A DNA stretch of 64,000 nucleotides from Microcaldota archaeon. GTDB taxonomy: Archaea; Micrarchaeota; Micrarchaeia; Micrarchaeales; Micrarchaeaceae. Position numbers and translations under genes: made by a program. The notes under the pieces were generated by a model. That model worked only from the letters and a program-made list of their open reading frames with translations. It did no database searches and had not been told where the DNA came from. The DNA is taken from the NCBI GenBank assembly GCA_021810105.1, contig JAJZJM010000001.1:1-64000 (forward strand). Reading direction: 5' to 3'. Below are positions 1 through 8,246 of this stretch, piece by piece (position 1 is the first letter of the stretch; every line of letters begins with the position of its first letter).

Positions 1-211
1 TGAATTCTGGGTTCTTCTTTTTGAGTTTTGTAATCCACTTGTTCATGTCGTATTTCGTGAAGGTCTTTCCAGTTTCCTTGAAGTATTTTTGTGATTGTTC
101 AAGAAGAAGGTTGTAGAGTTGTTTCGAGAGATACATCTGACGGTTGAGTGTTGATTTCTGCGACTGCGACGGATACGCCCTGTATTTGTATGTCTTTTTC
201 AAGATGACCAT
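1..211 (-). CDS. tnpB: TnpB RNA-guided nuclease, N-terminal part (partial)
   Basis: The first 70 residues of a TnpB/OrfB protein are visible before the window edge, starting MVILKKTYKYRAYP. They are nearly identical to the four full-length copies in this window (397 aa). Only the N-terminal wedge/REC part is seen, so nuclease activity cannot be judged from this copy. The start was chosen by alignment with the other copies; an upstream extension would run into the IS left end. Confidence 0.88.
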   Translation of the reverse strand, partial: MVILKKTYKYRAYPSQSQKSTLNRQMYLSKQLYNLLLEQSQKYFKETGKTFTKYDMNKWITKLKKKNPEF

Positions 212-294
212 ATCCTTTTCACCATTAAATCTTATATGTGTTGCGGTTCGCTTTCATCCCACGATTGAAATCATGGGTTTTCCCGCTCACATTT
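1..294 (-). mobile_element. TnpB-type IS, copy 1 (left-end part only, cut by window edge)
   Basis: This is the left end and tnpB 5' part of the IS that recurs at 6870, 18570, 29204 and 62226. The left end reads AAATGTGAGCGGGAAAA (minus strand), followed by a short palindrome around CCCATGATTTCAATCGTGGG. The target motif TTTAT (minus strand) lies at 295-299. The insertion sits six bases beyond the stop codon of the RHH gene, in a T-rich stretch that may be its terminator. The right end lies outside the window. Confidence 0.9.
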
Positions 295-305
295 ATAAAA
301 AAGAA

Positions 306-545
306 CTAAAGGTAGCCCAGCTCCTTAAGCTTCTTCTTTATCATCTCGGTCTCATAATTCGATGTATCCGAGCTTCTGCTATCGCTAAGGATCATTCTGA
401 GCAGAAATGCGACATAGCTGGATACTGATGGAAATCCCGTTTTCTCTATGTGCTTCTCTGTTTTCTTGAATAGGGCAGTCGGTATTGAAACAGAAGTAAA
501 TGCAATCTTCTTATCACGCTTCACTCTCATGCATCTATATTTCAT
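306..545 (-). CDS. Ribbon-helix-helix (CopG/MetJ-like) DNA-binding protein
   Basis: This 79-aa protein has the size and pattern of an RHH repressor. A basic N-terminus leads into a beta-strand segment (KIAFTSVSIPTALFKKTEKHI), followed by two helices (FPSVSSYVAFLLRMIL) typical of the fold. RHH proteins bind DNA as dimers, often on inverted repeats. The gene is divergent from the cysD/cysN operon, and a perfect 13-bp inverted repeat lies in the shared 63-bp promoter gap. It is therefore a good candidate to repress itself and the sulfate-activation operon (inference). IS copy 1 lies just beyond its stop codon. Confidence 0.72.
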   Translation of the reverse strand: MKYRCMRVKRDKKIAFTSVSIPTALFKKTEKHIEKTGFPSVSSYVAFLLRMILSDSRSSDTSNYETEMIKKKLKELGYL

Positions 546-561
546 GGGAAGCTTTTTATAT

Positions 562-601
562 CTAATTATACATAGTTAAAATATAAATTATGTATAATTA
601 G
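562..601. promoter_or_regulatory. Perfect 13-bp inverted repeat in divergent promoter (candidate RHH operator)
   Basis: CTAATTATACATA (562-574) and TATGTATAATTAG (589-601) are exact reverse complements separated by 14 AT-rich bases. The repeat fills most of the gap between the divergent RHH gene (start 545) and the first gene of the cysDN operon (start 609). The AT-rich spacer also holds TATA-like sequence, so a protein bound here would block both promoters. The arrangement is seen directly; the link to the RHH protein is inferred. Confidence 0.6.
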
Positions 602-608
602 TGATAAT

Positions 609-917
609 ATGGCGAAGCCTATTAAGACAAATAAGGTTGTGGATGAGCTTAACAGGAACCCGGACAAGAAGCACTGGGAAGCTTTCAGGAAGTACCTGGT
701 AAAAAGCAATGCAAGATACTACAAGGCTTTCTTTCCTAAGAAGATAAAGAGAAAAAACGACCTGCTTGCCGCATACGTAACGGTATACGATGCAAAATAC
801 CTGCCAATGTTTAGGATACCGATAATGATGAAAAAAGGAAGCATAGTAGAAGGCGCGTCCATTTACTTCAAGAGCTTGATTAACACAAACAAAGACTACA
901 AAGAGTGGGTTGCATGA
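609..917 (+). CDS. Hypothetical protein, first gene of cysDN operon
   Basis: This basic 102-aa protein is not recognised. It has no signal peptide or clear membrane segment, and no Cys/His metal motif. It begins eight bases after the right arm of the inverted repeat. Its last codons overlap the cysD start in an ATGA arrangement (914-917), so it is very likely translated with cysD. A partner or accessory role in sulfate activation is possible but unsupported by any recognised domain. Confidence 0.6.
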   Translation: MAKPIKTNKVVDELNRNPDKKHWEAFRKYLVKSNARYYKAFFPKKIKRKNDLLAAYVTVYDAKYLPMFRIPIMMKKGSIVEGASIYFKSLINTNKDYKEWVA

Positions 918-1702
918 TAAAACAAAACATAAAGCAGCTGGAGGAGAGAAGCATATACATACTCAGAGAGGCGAACATGAAGTTCAAGAATGTTGCGGCG
1001 CTCTGGTCCATGGGCAAGGACTCGACTACAATGCTTGCTCTGGCCAGAAAGGCATTCTTGGGCAAGATACCTTTTCCTGTAATACACATAGACAATGGCA
1101 TAGATTTCCCAGAGACATATACTTTCAGGGAGCAGCTTGCAAAGAAATGGAAGCTTAATCTTATAGTGGCAAACAGCGAGATAAAGCCCGACTCTATAGG
1201 ATCAGCGTGCTGCGGAAGGAACAAGCCAGATACCCTGAAAAAGGTTATGAAGGAGAATGGCTTCGATGCCCTGATTGTCTCCATAAGAAGGGATGAACAT
1301 GGAATAAGAAGCAAGGAGAGGTACATGAGCCCAAGGGATGAGAAATTCCGATGGAACTACAAAGACCAACCTGCAGAGCTTTGGGATGATTATGCAAGCA
1401 AGCTTGACGAAGGAGGCCATGTGAGAGTGCATCCTCTTTTGGACTGGAGCGAAATAGATATATGGAGTTACATAAAGCAGGAGAAGATACCTGTCAACCC
1501 GCTTTATTTCTCAAGGAATGGCTTCAGGTACAGAAGCCTGGGCTGCCTGCACTGCACAGTGCCTGTAAAATCAAATGCAAAAAGCGTGGATGACATAGTG
1601 AAGGAGCTGGAGACTACTAAGATAGAGGAGAGATCTGGAAGGAGCATGGACAAAGAGGCAGAATACACTATGCAGCGCTTGAGATCATTGGGCTACATGT
1701 GA
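914..1702 (+). CDS. cysD: Sulfate adenylyltransferase subunit 2 (ATP sulfurylase small subunit)
   Basis: CysD catalyses adenylylation of sulfate to APS with its GTPase partner CysN. The 262-aa protein shows the PP-loop motif SMGKDST near residue 32, the FPVIHIDNGIDFPE segment, the RRDE...SKER motif and the SLGCLHCTVPV region near the C-terminus. All line up with bacterial CysD; a PAPS reductase would carry a different C-terminus. The track ORF starts at 905, but the ATG at 914 overlaps the preceding stop and fits translational coupling. cysN follows four bases after its stop. No APS kinase or APS/PAPS reductase is seen nearby. Confidence 0.85.
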   Translation: MIKQNIKQLEERSIYILREANMKFKNVAALWSMGKDSTTMLALARKAFLGKIPFPVIHIDNGIDFPETYTFREQLAKKWKLNLIVANSEIKPDSIGSACCGRNKPDTLKKVMKENGFDALIVSIRRDEHGIRSKERYMSPRDEKFRWNYKDQPAELWDDYASKLDEGGHVRVHPLLDWSEIDIWSYIKQEKIPVNPLYFSRNGFRYRSLGCLHCTVPVKSNAKSVDDIVKELETTKIEERSGRSMDKEAEYTMQRLRSLGYM

Positions 1703-1706
1703 GTTT

Positions 1707-2930
1707 ATGGTAGAAGTAAGAAGCATAACAATGCTAGGGCATAAGGATCACGGAAAGTCAACACTCATAGGAAGCATACTTATGTTGACAAACTCAGTAA
1801 CTAATGTGCGCATAAACGAAGCCAAGAAATACAGCAAAAAACTGCACAGGGATTTTGAGCCAGCATTCATACTGGACAGCTTCCATGAAGAGAGGGAGGG
1901 AGGCCTTACAATAGACATAACAAGGGCGGAGATACTCTACAATAAAGTGGCATTCTCTTTGATAGACGTGCCAGGCCACGAAGAGCTGATAAAAAATATG
2001 ATCAGCGGGGCATCATACGCCAATACCGCTCTATTGCTGGTATCTGCAAAAAAGGATGAGGGCATAAGAGGGCAAACAAAAAGGCACCTCTTCATAGCAA
2101 AAATGATGGGCATAGACTACTTGGTCGTAGCTGTAAACAAGATGGATACGGTTGAATATTCAAAGAAGGCTTTTGATTCCATAATGGATGAACTTACAGA
2201 ATTCATAATGAAGATAGGGTTTGACAAAAGGAATGTTTCATTTGTCCCGATTTCGGCGTATAAGGGAGACAACATCCTTAAAAAAAGCAGAGATATGCCA
2301 TGGTACAGAGGAAAACCGCTTCTCGAAGCCATTTATGAGAATTCTGGGAAAAATGCATCTAAAGATGACAGTGCCTTGAGGATTGTGCTCCAGGGCGTTC
2401 TCAACGGCAGAAAGAATATGGTGGCAGGGAGAATAGTAAGAGGGCATATAAAAGTTGGAGAGAAGGGCACATGCATAATACCTCTCGACATCAATGTAAC
2501 TGTAAAAAGCATAGAGGCTGGAGGCAGAAGAGTCAGAAGCGCGCATGTTGGAGATAGCGTAGCTTTAGAGCTTAACAGGAATGTGAACAAAGACCCAAGA
2601 GGAGCGATACTCTGCGGTGAGGCGTATTGCCCTATAGCGAGAAAGAGCATAAGGGCGAGGGTATTCGTAATAGGAAAGCTAGATGGAAAGCTTAGCATAC
2701 GTTTCAATGGCATAGAGGTAGGATGCAACTCAATCAAGATAAACTCGCAGATAGACACCACTACCGGAGAAACCATAGGAAGCAAAAATATAAAGGTGCT
2801 TAATGCTGTAGATGCCGAGATTGTGCTTGAAAGCAAGATACCTGCAGAGAGCTTCACGGAAACAAGGGAGCTTGGAAGGTTTACGCTTTATTCCGGCAAA
2901 GAGTTTTCGGGCATAGGCATAATAGGTTAG
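1707..2930 (+). CDS. cysN: Sulfate adenylyltransferase subunit 1 (GTPase, CysN/EF-1A-like)
   Basis: This 407-aa translation-factor-type GTPase has G1 GHKDHGKST, G3 DVPGHE and G4 NKMD, followed by EF-Tu-like beta-barrel domains (about residues 220-400). On sequence alone it could be any EF-1A-like GTPase. Its position four bases after cysD makes CysN the best call. In that family GTP hydrolysis drives formation of APS. It is shorter than typical bacterial CysN (about 475 aa) and has no fused APS kinase. The N-terminus lacks extra domains, so the ATG at 1707 is accepted. Confidence 0.8.
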   Translation: MVEVRSITMLGHKDHGKSTLIGSILMLTNSVTNVRINEAKKYSKKLHRDFEPAFILDSFHEEREGGLTIDITRAEILYNKVAFSLIDVPGHEELIKNMISGASYANTALLLVSAKKDEGIRGQTKRHLFIAKMMGIDYLVVAVNKMDTVEYSKKAFDSIMDELTEFIMKIGFDKRNVSFVPISAYKGDNILKKSRDMPWYRGKPLLEAIYENSGKNASKDDSALRIVLQGVLNGRKNMVAGRIVRGHIKVGEKGTCIIPLDINVTVKSIEAGGRRVRSAHVGDSVALELNRNVNKDPRGAILCGEAYCPIARKSIRARVFVIGKLDGKLSIRFNGIEVGCNSIKINSQIDTTTGETIGSKNIKVLNAVDAEIVLESKIPAESFTETRELGRFTLYSGKEFSGIGIIG

Positions 2931-2944
2931 ATTTGTTTTGTTTA

Positions 2945-3778
2945 TCAGCAGAATGCGAACGCAGCGTAATCTACAATGCTTTCTGTGTCATCAGTATGGC
3001 TTCCAGAATCCGACCTGTCCAACATCAAACCTTTCGAGGCATTCGCGGCTTTCGCAAACATCATAGATACAGCTATAGGTCCATATCCGCATGAGCTCTC
3101 ATTCTGGCGCTCCTTTTCTCTGTAGAATCCTTCTACGTCCATAGACTCTATGCGGTTGAATAATGGAATGTCCTTTCTGTCTGCAACGCTCCTTGATTCG
3201 TAGTGGTTGAAATCAGAGCTTGCTATTACTATTGCCTTTCTGCAGGTAGAATCCAAAGCTTTTATTACAGCTCCGGAAAGAAGGCCTGCCGCTTCTATGC
3301 TCTGGTCGCCCATGCAGATGAAGCAGCATTTTACATCTGGAAATAGCTGCTTGATGAAAGGCAGCTGCACCTCAACAGAATGCTCATTCTTGTGCGCAAC
3401 CTCGTCTTTCTGTATGCCTTTTACCTTGCATATCTCATTTGAAAGCTCTTTGTCATTGTATGCTACGCCCAGAGGGGTCATCCAGTCCTGCATAGATACG
3501 GATACGGGTTTCCCCTCTCCAGTATGGTTTGGCCCTATCACTATCACAGATTCTATAGACTCTATCTCTTTTTTGCCAAGCATAGCTGAGTAAGCATGCG
3601 CAGCTGTCCTTCCGGAGTATATATAACCAGCATGCGGCACTACGTAAGATACAGCATCCTCTACATCATGTTTCAGCCTTACCTCCTTGATAGCCTTGTC
3701 TATGAAGTTTGCCAGCTCGTCCCTGTCTGCTGGATAAAAATTGCCTGCTACTGCGCTATTTCGCATTTTATCGAACAT
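2945..3778 (-). CDS. MEMO1 family protein (AmmeMemoRadiSam system protein B-like)
   Basis: The 277-aa protein follows the MEMO family closely: NSAVAGNFYPAD at the N-terminus, VPHAGYIYSGRTAAHAY, VIVIGPNHTG, EHSVEVQLPF and a final SSDFNHYE segment. The conserved His residues of the dioxygenase-like fold (PHAG, PNH, EHS) are all visible. The biochemical role in archaea is not established; bacterial homologues accompany AMMECR1 and radical SAM partners, neither of which is adjacent here. It converges with the cysDN operon and is divergent from dinB. Confidence 0.88.
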   Translation of the reverse strand: MFDKMRNSAVAGNFYPADRDELANFIDKAIKEVRLKHDVEDAVSYVVPHAGYIYSGRTAAHAYSAMLGKKEIESIESVIVIGPNHTGEGKPVSVSMQDWMTPLGVAYNDKELSNEICKVKGIQKDEVAHKNEHSVEVQLPFIKQLFPDVKCCFICMGDQSIEAAGLLSGAVIKALDSTCRKAIVIASSDFNHYESRSVADRKDIPLFNRIESMDVEGFYREKERQNESSCGYGPIAVSMMFAKAANASKGLMLDRSDSGSHTDDTESIVDYAAFAFC

Positions 3779-3819
3779 ATATTACAGTAAAAATTTATAT
3801 TGCTTCAAGAGAATATTAG

Positions 3820-4878
3820 ATGACCATCATGGTGCTCATATTATACATAGACATGGATTCCTTCTTTGCCTCATGTGAAATCGCCAGGCATCCAGAGCTA
3901 AAAGGCAAGCCCCTTATAGTAGGGTCAAACCCTCCAGAAACAAAGGAGAGAGGGGTTGTGCAGGCGTGCAACTATGAGGCGCGAAAATACGGAATTCACA
4001 GCGCGATGCCAACAACGATGGCTTACAGGCTATGCAAGGATGCCGCTTACATAGAGGCCGATAATTCGTATTATGAGAGGGTATCATCGGAGATAGAGGC
4101 ATTACTTAAAGGATACGGACTCAGGATGGAGATGGACAGTATAGACGAAGCTGCAATTGAAGTAGAATCGAAAGGCAAGGACTCAGCATTGGAGATCGCC
4201 AAAGGGATAAAGAATAGTATAAAAAACAAATTTGGGCTGCCTTGCACAGTTGGCATAGCGAAAGGAAAGATCATAGCCAAAATGGCTTGCGATTCTGCAA
4301 AGCCCGACGGGCTGATAGCCATAGATGACGCAGATGTAAATAATTTTCTTCAAGGCCTAAGCGTAGGGAAGATTCCAGGAGTCGGGAAGAAAACTGAAGA
4401 GAAGCTTGCCTCTTTGGGAATAAAAACCGTGAAGGAACTTGCTAAAACAGAGCCTACAGTCCTGGTCGGTGCGCTTGGCTCTTTCGGAAAAGAGCTTTTC
4501 CTGATAGCAAATGGAAATGATATGAGCCGCGTCGTGGATGAATCCCCTGCGATATCCGTTGGCAGAGAAAAGACTTTGGAGAAGAATGCAAACTCTGTCG
4601 AAGAGATGTCCGGCATGATATCAGAGCTTGCGCATTCGGTAATTGGGGAGGTCAAAAAAAAGAGTGTTGCATTCAAGAGCATTGGAGTTAAGGCGAGATA
4701 TTCTGATTTTACTGACAGGATAAAAAGCAGGAGCCTGAACAATTATTCAGATTCTGAGGAAATCCTGATAAGCACAGCGAAAATGCTTTTTTCTGAGCTT
4801 GTAGGAAAGAAACCCATAAGAAAGATAGGTGTAAGAGTATCTTCGCTTTCGCAGAGGAAGGGGCAGAAAAGCCTGTGA
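3820..4878 (+). CDS. dinB: Y-family DNA polymerase IV (Dpo4/DinB)
   Basis: This translesion polymerase has 352 aa, the usual archaeal Dpo4 length. Motif I (LYIDMDSFFASCE) and motif III (MDSIDEAAIE) carry the catalytic acidic residues. The steric-gate region (ACNYEARKYGIHSAMP), the thumb HhH (KIPGVGKKTEEKL) and the little-finger domain follow in order. Two or three in-frame starts lie close together (MTIM...); the second ATG (3829) is the more family-like N-terminus. No PIP box was identified with confidence at the C-terminus (KGQKSL). Its 3' end nearly touches the convergent trxB gene. Confidence 0.93.
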   Translation: MTIMVLILYIDMDSFFASCEIARHPELKGKPLIVGSNPPETKERGVVQACNYEARKYGIHSAMPTTMAYRLCKDAAYIEADNSYYERVSSEIEALLKGYGLRMEMDSIDEAAIEVESKGKDSALEIAKGIKNSIKNKFGLPCTVGIAKGKIIAKMACDSAKPDGLIAIDDADVNNFLQGLSVGKIPGVGKKTEEKLASLGIKTVKELAKTEPTVLVGALGSFGKELFLIANGNDMSRVVDESPAISVGREKTLEKNANSVEEMSGMISELAHSVIGEVKKKSVAFKSIGVKARYSDFTDRIKSRSLNNYSDSEEILISTAKMLFSELVGKKPIRKIGVRVSSLSQRKGQKSL

Positions 4879-4879
4879 T

Positions 4880-5797
4880 TTATTTCTGCATCTTCTGGAA
4901 ATACTCTCTTACCCTTAACGCAGCCTTTATTCCTGAAGATGATGCTGTGCCGGCCTGCCTATAAAACTTGTCTGCGTTATCACCTGCAACGTAAACCCCG
5001 TCTATCTCAGTTAAAACCTCTTCTTTTGCAACTATGTACCCTTGATCATCAAGCTTGAGCTTGCCTTTTAGAAAATCTGTAGTTGGCACATGGCCGATTG
5101 CGAGAAATACCCCATCTATAGGCATATCTGTAAGCTTGCCTGAATTATCCTTAAGCCTGACCCCTGTGACTTTTTTATCACCGAGTATCTCGATGACTTC
5201 AGTGTTCCATATCACTTTTATCTTTGGGTTTGAAAGCACCTTATCCTGCATTGCCTTGCTGGCGCGGAACGAGTCTCGCCTGTGTATTATTGTAACGCTC
5301 CTGCAAAACCTAGTTGAGAAGAGAGAGTCTTCCATTGCAGTGTCTCCGCCGCCTATGACAACTATATCCTTATTCTTATAGAAAGGCGAATCGCATGTTG
5401 CGCAGGTGCTTACTCCGTGGCCCATCAGCCTTTTTTCCGATTCTATGTTCAACATTCTTGAGCTGGCCCCCGTAGCTATTACCAGAGCATTCGCTTGGTA
5501 CATATTCGACTGGGTCTTTATATTGAAAGGCATGGTGCCTAAATCTACATCGATTACATCTTCGTTCACAAATCTTGTGCCAAACTTCTCAGCCTGCACC
5601 CTCATCCGTTCTATCAATTCAGGCCCATCTATCCCATCTGGAAAGCCTGGCATATTATCGACTTTGGTGGTGAGCATAAGCTGTCCTCCGGATATGCTTC
5701 CGCCTATGATAAGAGGGTCAAATCCCTCCCTTGCGAGATATATGGCCGCGCTGAGACCAGCAGGACCAGATCCTATTATTATCACTTTCTCTGCCAT
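4880..5797 (-). CDS. trxB: Thioredoxin reductase
   Basis: This FAD/NAD(P)H flavoprotein transfers electrons to thioredoxin. Features in order are the FAD-binding GSGPAGLSAAIYLAREG, the substrate-side GGQLMLTTKVDNMPGFP, the redox-active CATC followed by DSPFY, the NAD(P)-binding GGGDTAMEDSLF, and the C-terminal GDNAD FAD motif. At 305 aa it is standard length. I prefer the ATG at 5797 (MAEKVIIIGSG) over the upstream GTG used by the ORF track. The residue after CATC is DS rather than the common DG. An orphan IS left end lies just upstream. Confidence 0.92.
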   Translation of the reverse strand: MAEKVIIIGSGPAGLSAAIYLAREGFDPLIIGGSISGGQLMLTTKVDNMPGFPDGIDGPELIERMRVQAEKFGTRFVNEDVIDVDLGTMPFNIKTQSNMYQANALVIATGASSRMLNIESEKRLMGHGVSTCATCDSPFYKNKDIVVIGGGDTAMEDSLFSTRFCRSVTIIHRRDSFRASKAMQDKVLSNPKIKVIWNTEVIEILGDKKVTGVRLKDNSGKLTDMPIDGVFLAIGHVPTTDFLKGKLKLDDQGYIVAKEEVLTEIDGVYVAGDNADKFYRQAGTASSSGIKAALRVREYFQKMQK

Positions 5798-5827
5798 AAG
5801 AAGCACAATAAATTTTCTTCTTGCATG

Positions 5828-5885
5828 TTTATAAATGTGAGTGGGAAAACATATGATTTAAATCGTAGGAAAACAGCAAACCTCG
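5828..5885 (+). mobile_element. Orphan IS left end (relic of the TnpB-type IS)
   Basis: The sequence TTTATAAATGTGAGTGGGAA, followed by ATGATTTAAATCGTAGG and AAACAGCAAACC, matches the left end of IS copy 4 (29199 onward) with scattered changes. The TTTAT target motif and the inner palindrome are retained, but no tnpB or right end follows. It lies upstream of trxB in the gap before the methyltransferase gene. It is most simply the scar of a decayed insertion. Confidence 0.72.
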
Positions 5886-5939
5886 ATTTATGTAAAACTT
5901 AATACTGTGACTTGGCACTGCTGCAGGATTGCAGTTGCT

Positions 5940-6521
5940 TTAGATTAGGAAAGGTATCAAGTATTTTGTATGCTTCCTGTATTCTACATACTCGTTTCCT
6001 AATTGCTCTATCAGAAAGCTTTCCTCTATCCTTATCCTATACCAAATAAAAAATAGTGAGATAGCTGCTGCGCATAGGACACCTTCCCATGAGCCTCCTT
6101 CAATAGCTATGCCAAGTATTATTATGAGTAGGCCTGTATATGATGGATGCCTGACGAGCCTGTACGGCCCCCTTTTTATGACAAAATGGCCTTCTACTGA
6201 CCTTACGTTAACATTGAAAAAGCGCCCCAATACAACTATCGCCCATTGGCGTATTGCTATGCCAAAAAGGATTATCAAAAAGCCAGTGTAAAACAGCCAT
6301 TGGGGAATATTTGCAAGGCCAAGTTTTTGGAAAGCGAGTATAAGCAGAATAATTGCGATTATGCTTATAGATATCAGACCAAGGGAGCCTCTCTTTGCTG
6401 CGGCTGTCTGCTTTAATCCTCTTGAGCGGATTCTTGGCAACATCCTGGCCCCAACATACTCGCTGATTATAAAAACTGCTATGCTTATGTAAAATAATAC
6501 CGACTGAATTATTGCAAACAT
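5940..6521 (-). CDS. Isoprenylcysteine carboxyl methyltransferase-like membrane methyltransferase
   Basis: The 193-aa integral membrane protein has four or five hydrophobic segments. Its ICMT/PEMT C-terminal signature reads GPYRLVRHPSYTGLLI, then RIRIEESFLIEQLGNEYVEYRKHTKYLIP. This family transfers a methyl group from S-adenosylmethionine to membrane-associated substrates. The actual substrate is unknown in archaea. RHPSY and the EE...Y..Y..T pattern are the SAM-binding features visible. The gene appears to be a single transcription unit. Confidence 0.85.
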   Translation of the reverse strand: MFAIIQSVLFYISIAVFIISEYVGARMLPRIRSRGLKQTAAAKRGSLGLISISIIAIILLILAFQKLGLANIPQWLFYTGFLIILFGIAIRQWAIVVLGRFFNVNVRSVEGHFVIKRGPYRLVRHPSYTGLLIIILGIAIEGGSWEGVLCAAAISLFFIWYRIRIEESFLIEQLGNEYVEYRKHTKYLIPFLI

Positions 6522-6615
6522 TTTATCTCATTTTATTTTTTACTTTAAACAATGCTAAAAATCCCATTAGAACAGTTTCAGCAATCCTTTTAAACCCCCG
6601 CATTGATATAAAGCC

Positions 6616-6873
6616 ATGAAACAAGAAATAAAATTTGGAACATCCATAGTCGGGGGCGTTGTAATCACAATGCTTACAGGACTTGTATCAAGCACTTCCA
6701 AAGGCCTTGTCGGAGCGGTTTGGTATGGATACCCGTTGAACTGGGTAAACAAGCTTATAACTTATCCTACAGCATGGAGGATACAGTTGGGAGGGCTTGT
6801 AGTTGACCTGGTCTTCTGGTTCGTGGTTGTGCTGATAGCACTTATGGTAGTGGAAAGGCTAAAAGGAAAGTGA
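6616..6873 (+). CDS. Small two-TM membrane protein, unknown function
   Basis: This 85-aa protein has a hydrophobic segment at about residues 8-35 and another at 60-80, with a charged C-terminus (VERLKGK). No family is recognised. The stop codon TGA lies in the right end of IS copy 2 (GTGAC at 6870). Removing the IS in silico gives GGA AAA TAA, so the protein ended at the same residue before the insertion. The gene is therefore intact although the IS provides its current stop. Confidence 0.6.
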   Translation: MKQEIKFGTSIVGGVVITMLTGLVSSTSKGLVGAVWYGYPLNWVNKLITYPTAWRIQLGGLVVDLVFWFVVVLIALMVVERLKGK

Positions 6874-8202
6874 CATCCTCCCACCACTGAAGGTGGTGGG
6901 CTTCCAATGGCGGTTTTTTGATTGGTCATCTTGAACCACCAAGTATAGTTCCTGATTCACTGACGGCTGCCTCCTGTAGTTGAGGTCTTACAACGTCTCC
7001 AGAGGCGTTACTTCCCGCATGTCCTGCGGTAGTCAGGATATTTATTGAGGCATTCAAATCTCTGTCTATTCTCATCCCGCAATTCTTGCAGAGATATGTC
7101 CTTTCACCCAATCCTATATCCTGTATGTTTCCACATTTACTGCATGTCCTTGTTGTGTTCCTTGGGTTCACACCTACAACTCTGCAACCAGCACTTTCAG
7201 CCTTGTAACAAAGATATTGGGTGAAATTGCCCCAAGAAGCATCCGTTATCTGTCTTGCAAGATTATGGTTCTTTGCCATGTTCGCAATCTTCAGTTCCTC
7301 GTATGCAATGAAGGAGTATGAATTTACAAGACGATATGAGGTCTTGTGAAGGAAGTCGTCCCTCTGCCTTGCGATATGTTCCGATATCCTTGCAAGTTTT
7401 ATCTTTGCCTTTCTCCTATTCTTGCCCCCTTTCTTCTTGTTTGAGAGCCTTCTCTGGATTGTTTTCAATTTGCAGATGGATTTATTCGAGATTCTCGGAT
7501 TTGGGATTCTTGTTCCATCAGACAAAGTTGCGTATTCCTTTAGTCCCAAGTCCATCCCTACTTGTGGTTTATTGTTTGAGAAGAGAGGGGTATCTTCCTT
7601 TTCAGTGGAAAATGTGATATACCATTCCTGCGATTTTGTCGGTTTTATCGCCATTGTTTTTATCTTTCCTTCCATATCTCTGTGGTTGACAAAGTTTATC
7701 CTGCCGATTTTTGAAACGGAAACCTTTTTCTTTTCGAGTTTGAAACCAGACTGTGGGTAAGTCAATGAAGAGACGTATGATTTGAAACGTGGGAAACCTA
7801 CCTTGACTTTCTTTCCTTGTTTTCTTTCCTTTATCCTTCTGAAGAAGTTCTTATATGCCTTTGATACTCTGTCTGCGACATTTTGGCAGACTTGGGAATA
7901 TAGTTCATTGAATTCTGGGTTCTTCTTTTTGAGTTTTGTAATCCACTTGTTCATGTCGTATTTCGTGAAAGTCTTTCCAGTTTCCTTGAAGTATTTTTGT
8001 GATTGTTCAAGAAGAAGGTTGTAGAGTTGTTTCGATAGATACATCTGACGGTTGAGTGTTGATTTCTGCGACTGAGAAGGATATGCTCTGTATCTGTACG
8101 TCTTTTTCAAGATGAACATATCCTTTTCACCATTAAATCTTATATGTGTTGCGGTTCGCTTTCATCCCACGATTGAAATCATGGGTTTTCCCGCTCACAT
8201 TT
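6870..8202 (-). mobile_element. TnpB-type IS (IS200/IS605 superfamily), copy 2, complete
   Basis: The element runs from the right end (GTGACATCCTCCCACC, plus-strand view) at 6870 to the left end (CTCACATTT) at 8202, 1333 bp. The minus-strand target motif before the left end is ATTAT (8203-8207 reversed). Only tnpB is present; no TnpA (Y1 transposase) is seen. The right end has two small hairpins, CCAAT/ATTGG and CCCACCA/TGGTGGG, next to the tnpB stop. This is where the TnpB guide RNA scaffold is expected, with the guide taken from the flank beyond 6870. Confidence 0.92.
6926..8119 (-). CDS. tnpB: TnpB RNA-guided DNA endonuclease (IS copy 2)
   Basis: TnpB is the IS-encoded, RNA-guided nuclease ancestral to Cas12. 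The 397-aa protein has an intact-looking RuvC fold: Asp190 in VGMDLGLKEYA, Glu275 in IAYEELKIANM and Asp354 in IDRDLNASIN. A zinc ribbon lies at about 326-347 (CSKCG...CKNCG). The C-terminus ends GTILGGSR. All catalytic residues are present, so it is probably active given its guide RNA. Transposition would need a TnpA supplied from elsewhere. Confidence 0.93.
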   Translation of the reverse strand: MFILKKTYRYRAYPSQSQKSTLNRQMYLSKQLYNLLLEQSQKYFKETGKTFTKYDMNKWITKLKKKNPEFNELYSQVCQNVADRVSKAYKNFFRRIKERKQGKKVKVGFPRFKSYVSSLTYPQSGFKLEKKKVSVSKIGRINFVNHRDMEGKIKTMAIKPTKSQEWYITFSTEKEDTPLFSNNKPQVGMDLGLKEYATLSDGTRIPNPRISNKSICKLKTIQRRLSNKKKGGKNRRKAKIKLARISEHIARQRDDFLHKTSYRLVNSYSFIAYEELKIANMAKNHNLARQITDASWGNFTQYLCYKAESAGCRVVGVNPRNTTRTCSKCGNIQDIGLGERTYLCKNCGMRIDRDLNASINILTTAGHAGSNASGDVVRPQLQEAAVSESGTILGGSR

Positions 8203-8246
8203 ATAATTCTTTTGAAAAGAGGATTACATTGAGTTTGGCAACCCGT

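Noticed and set aside
7318-8024. Plus-strand ORFs inside the tnpB copies (also at 19012, 29382, 62668)
   Set aside because: They recur in every copy only because the IS recurs; they are antisense shadows of tnpB with Phe/Ser/Leu-rich composition.
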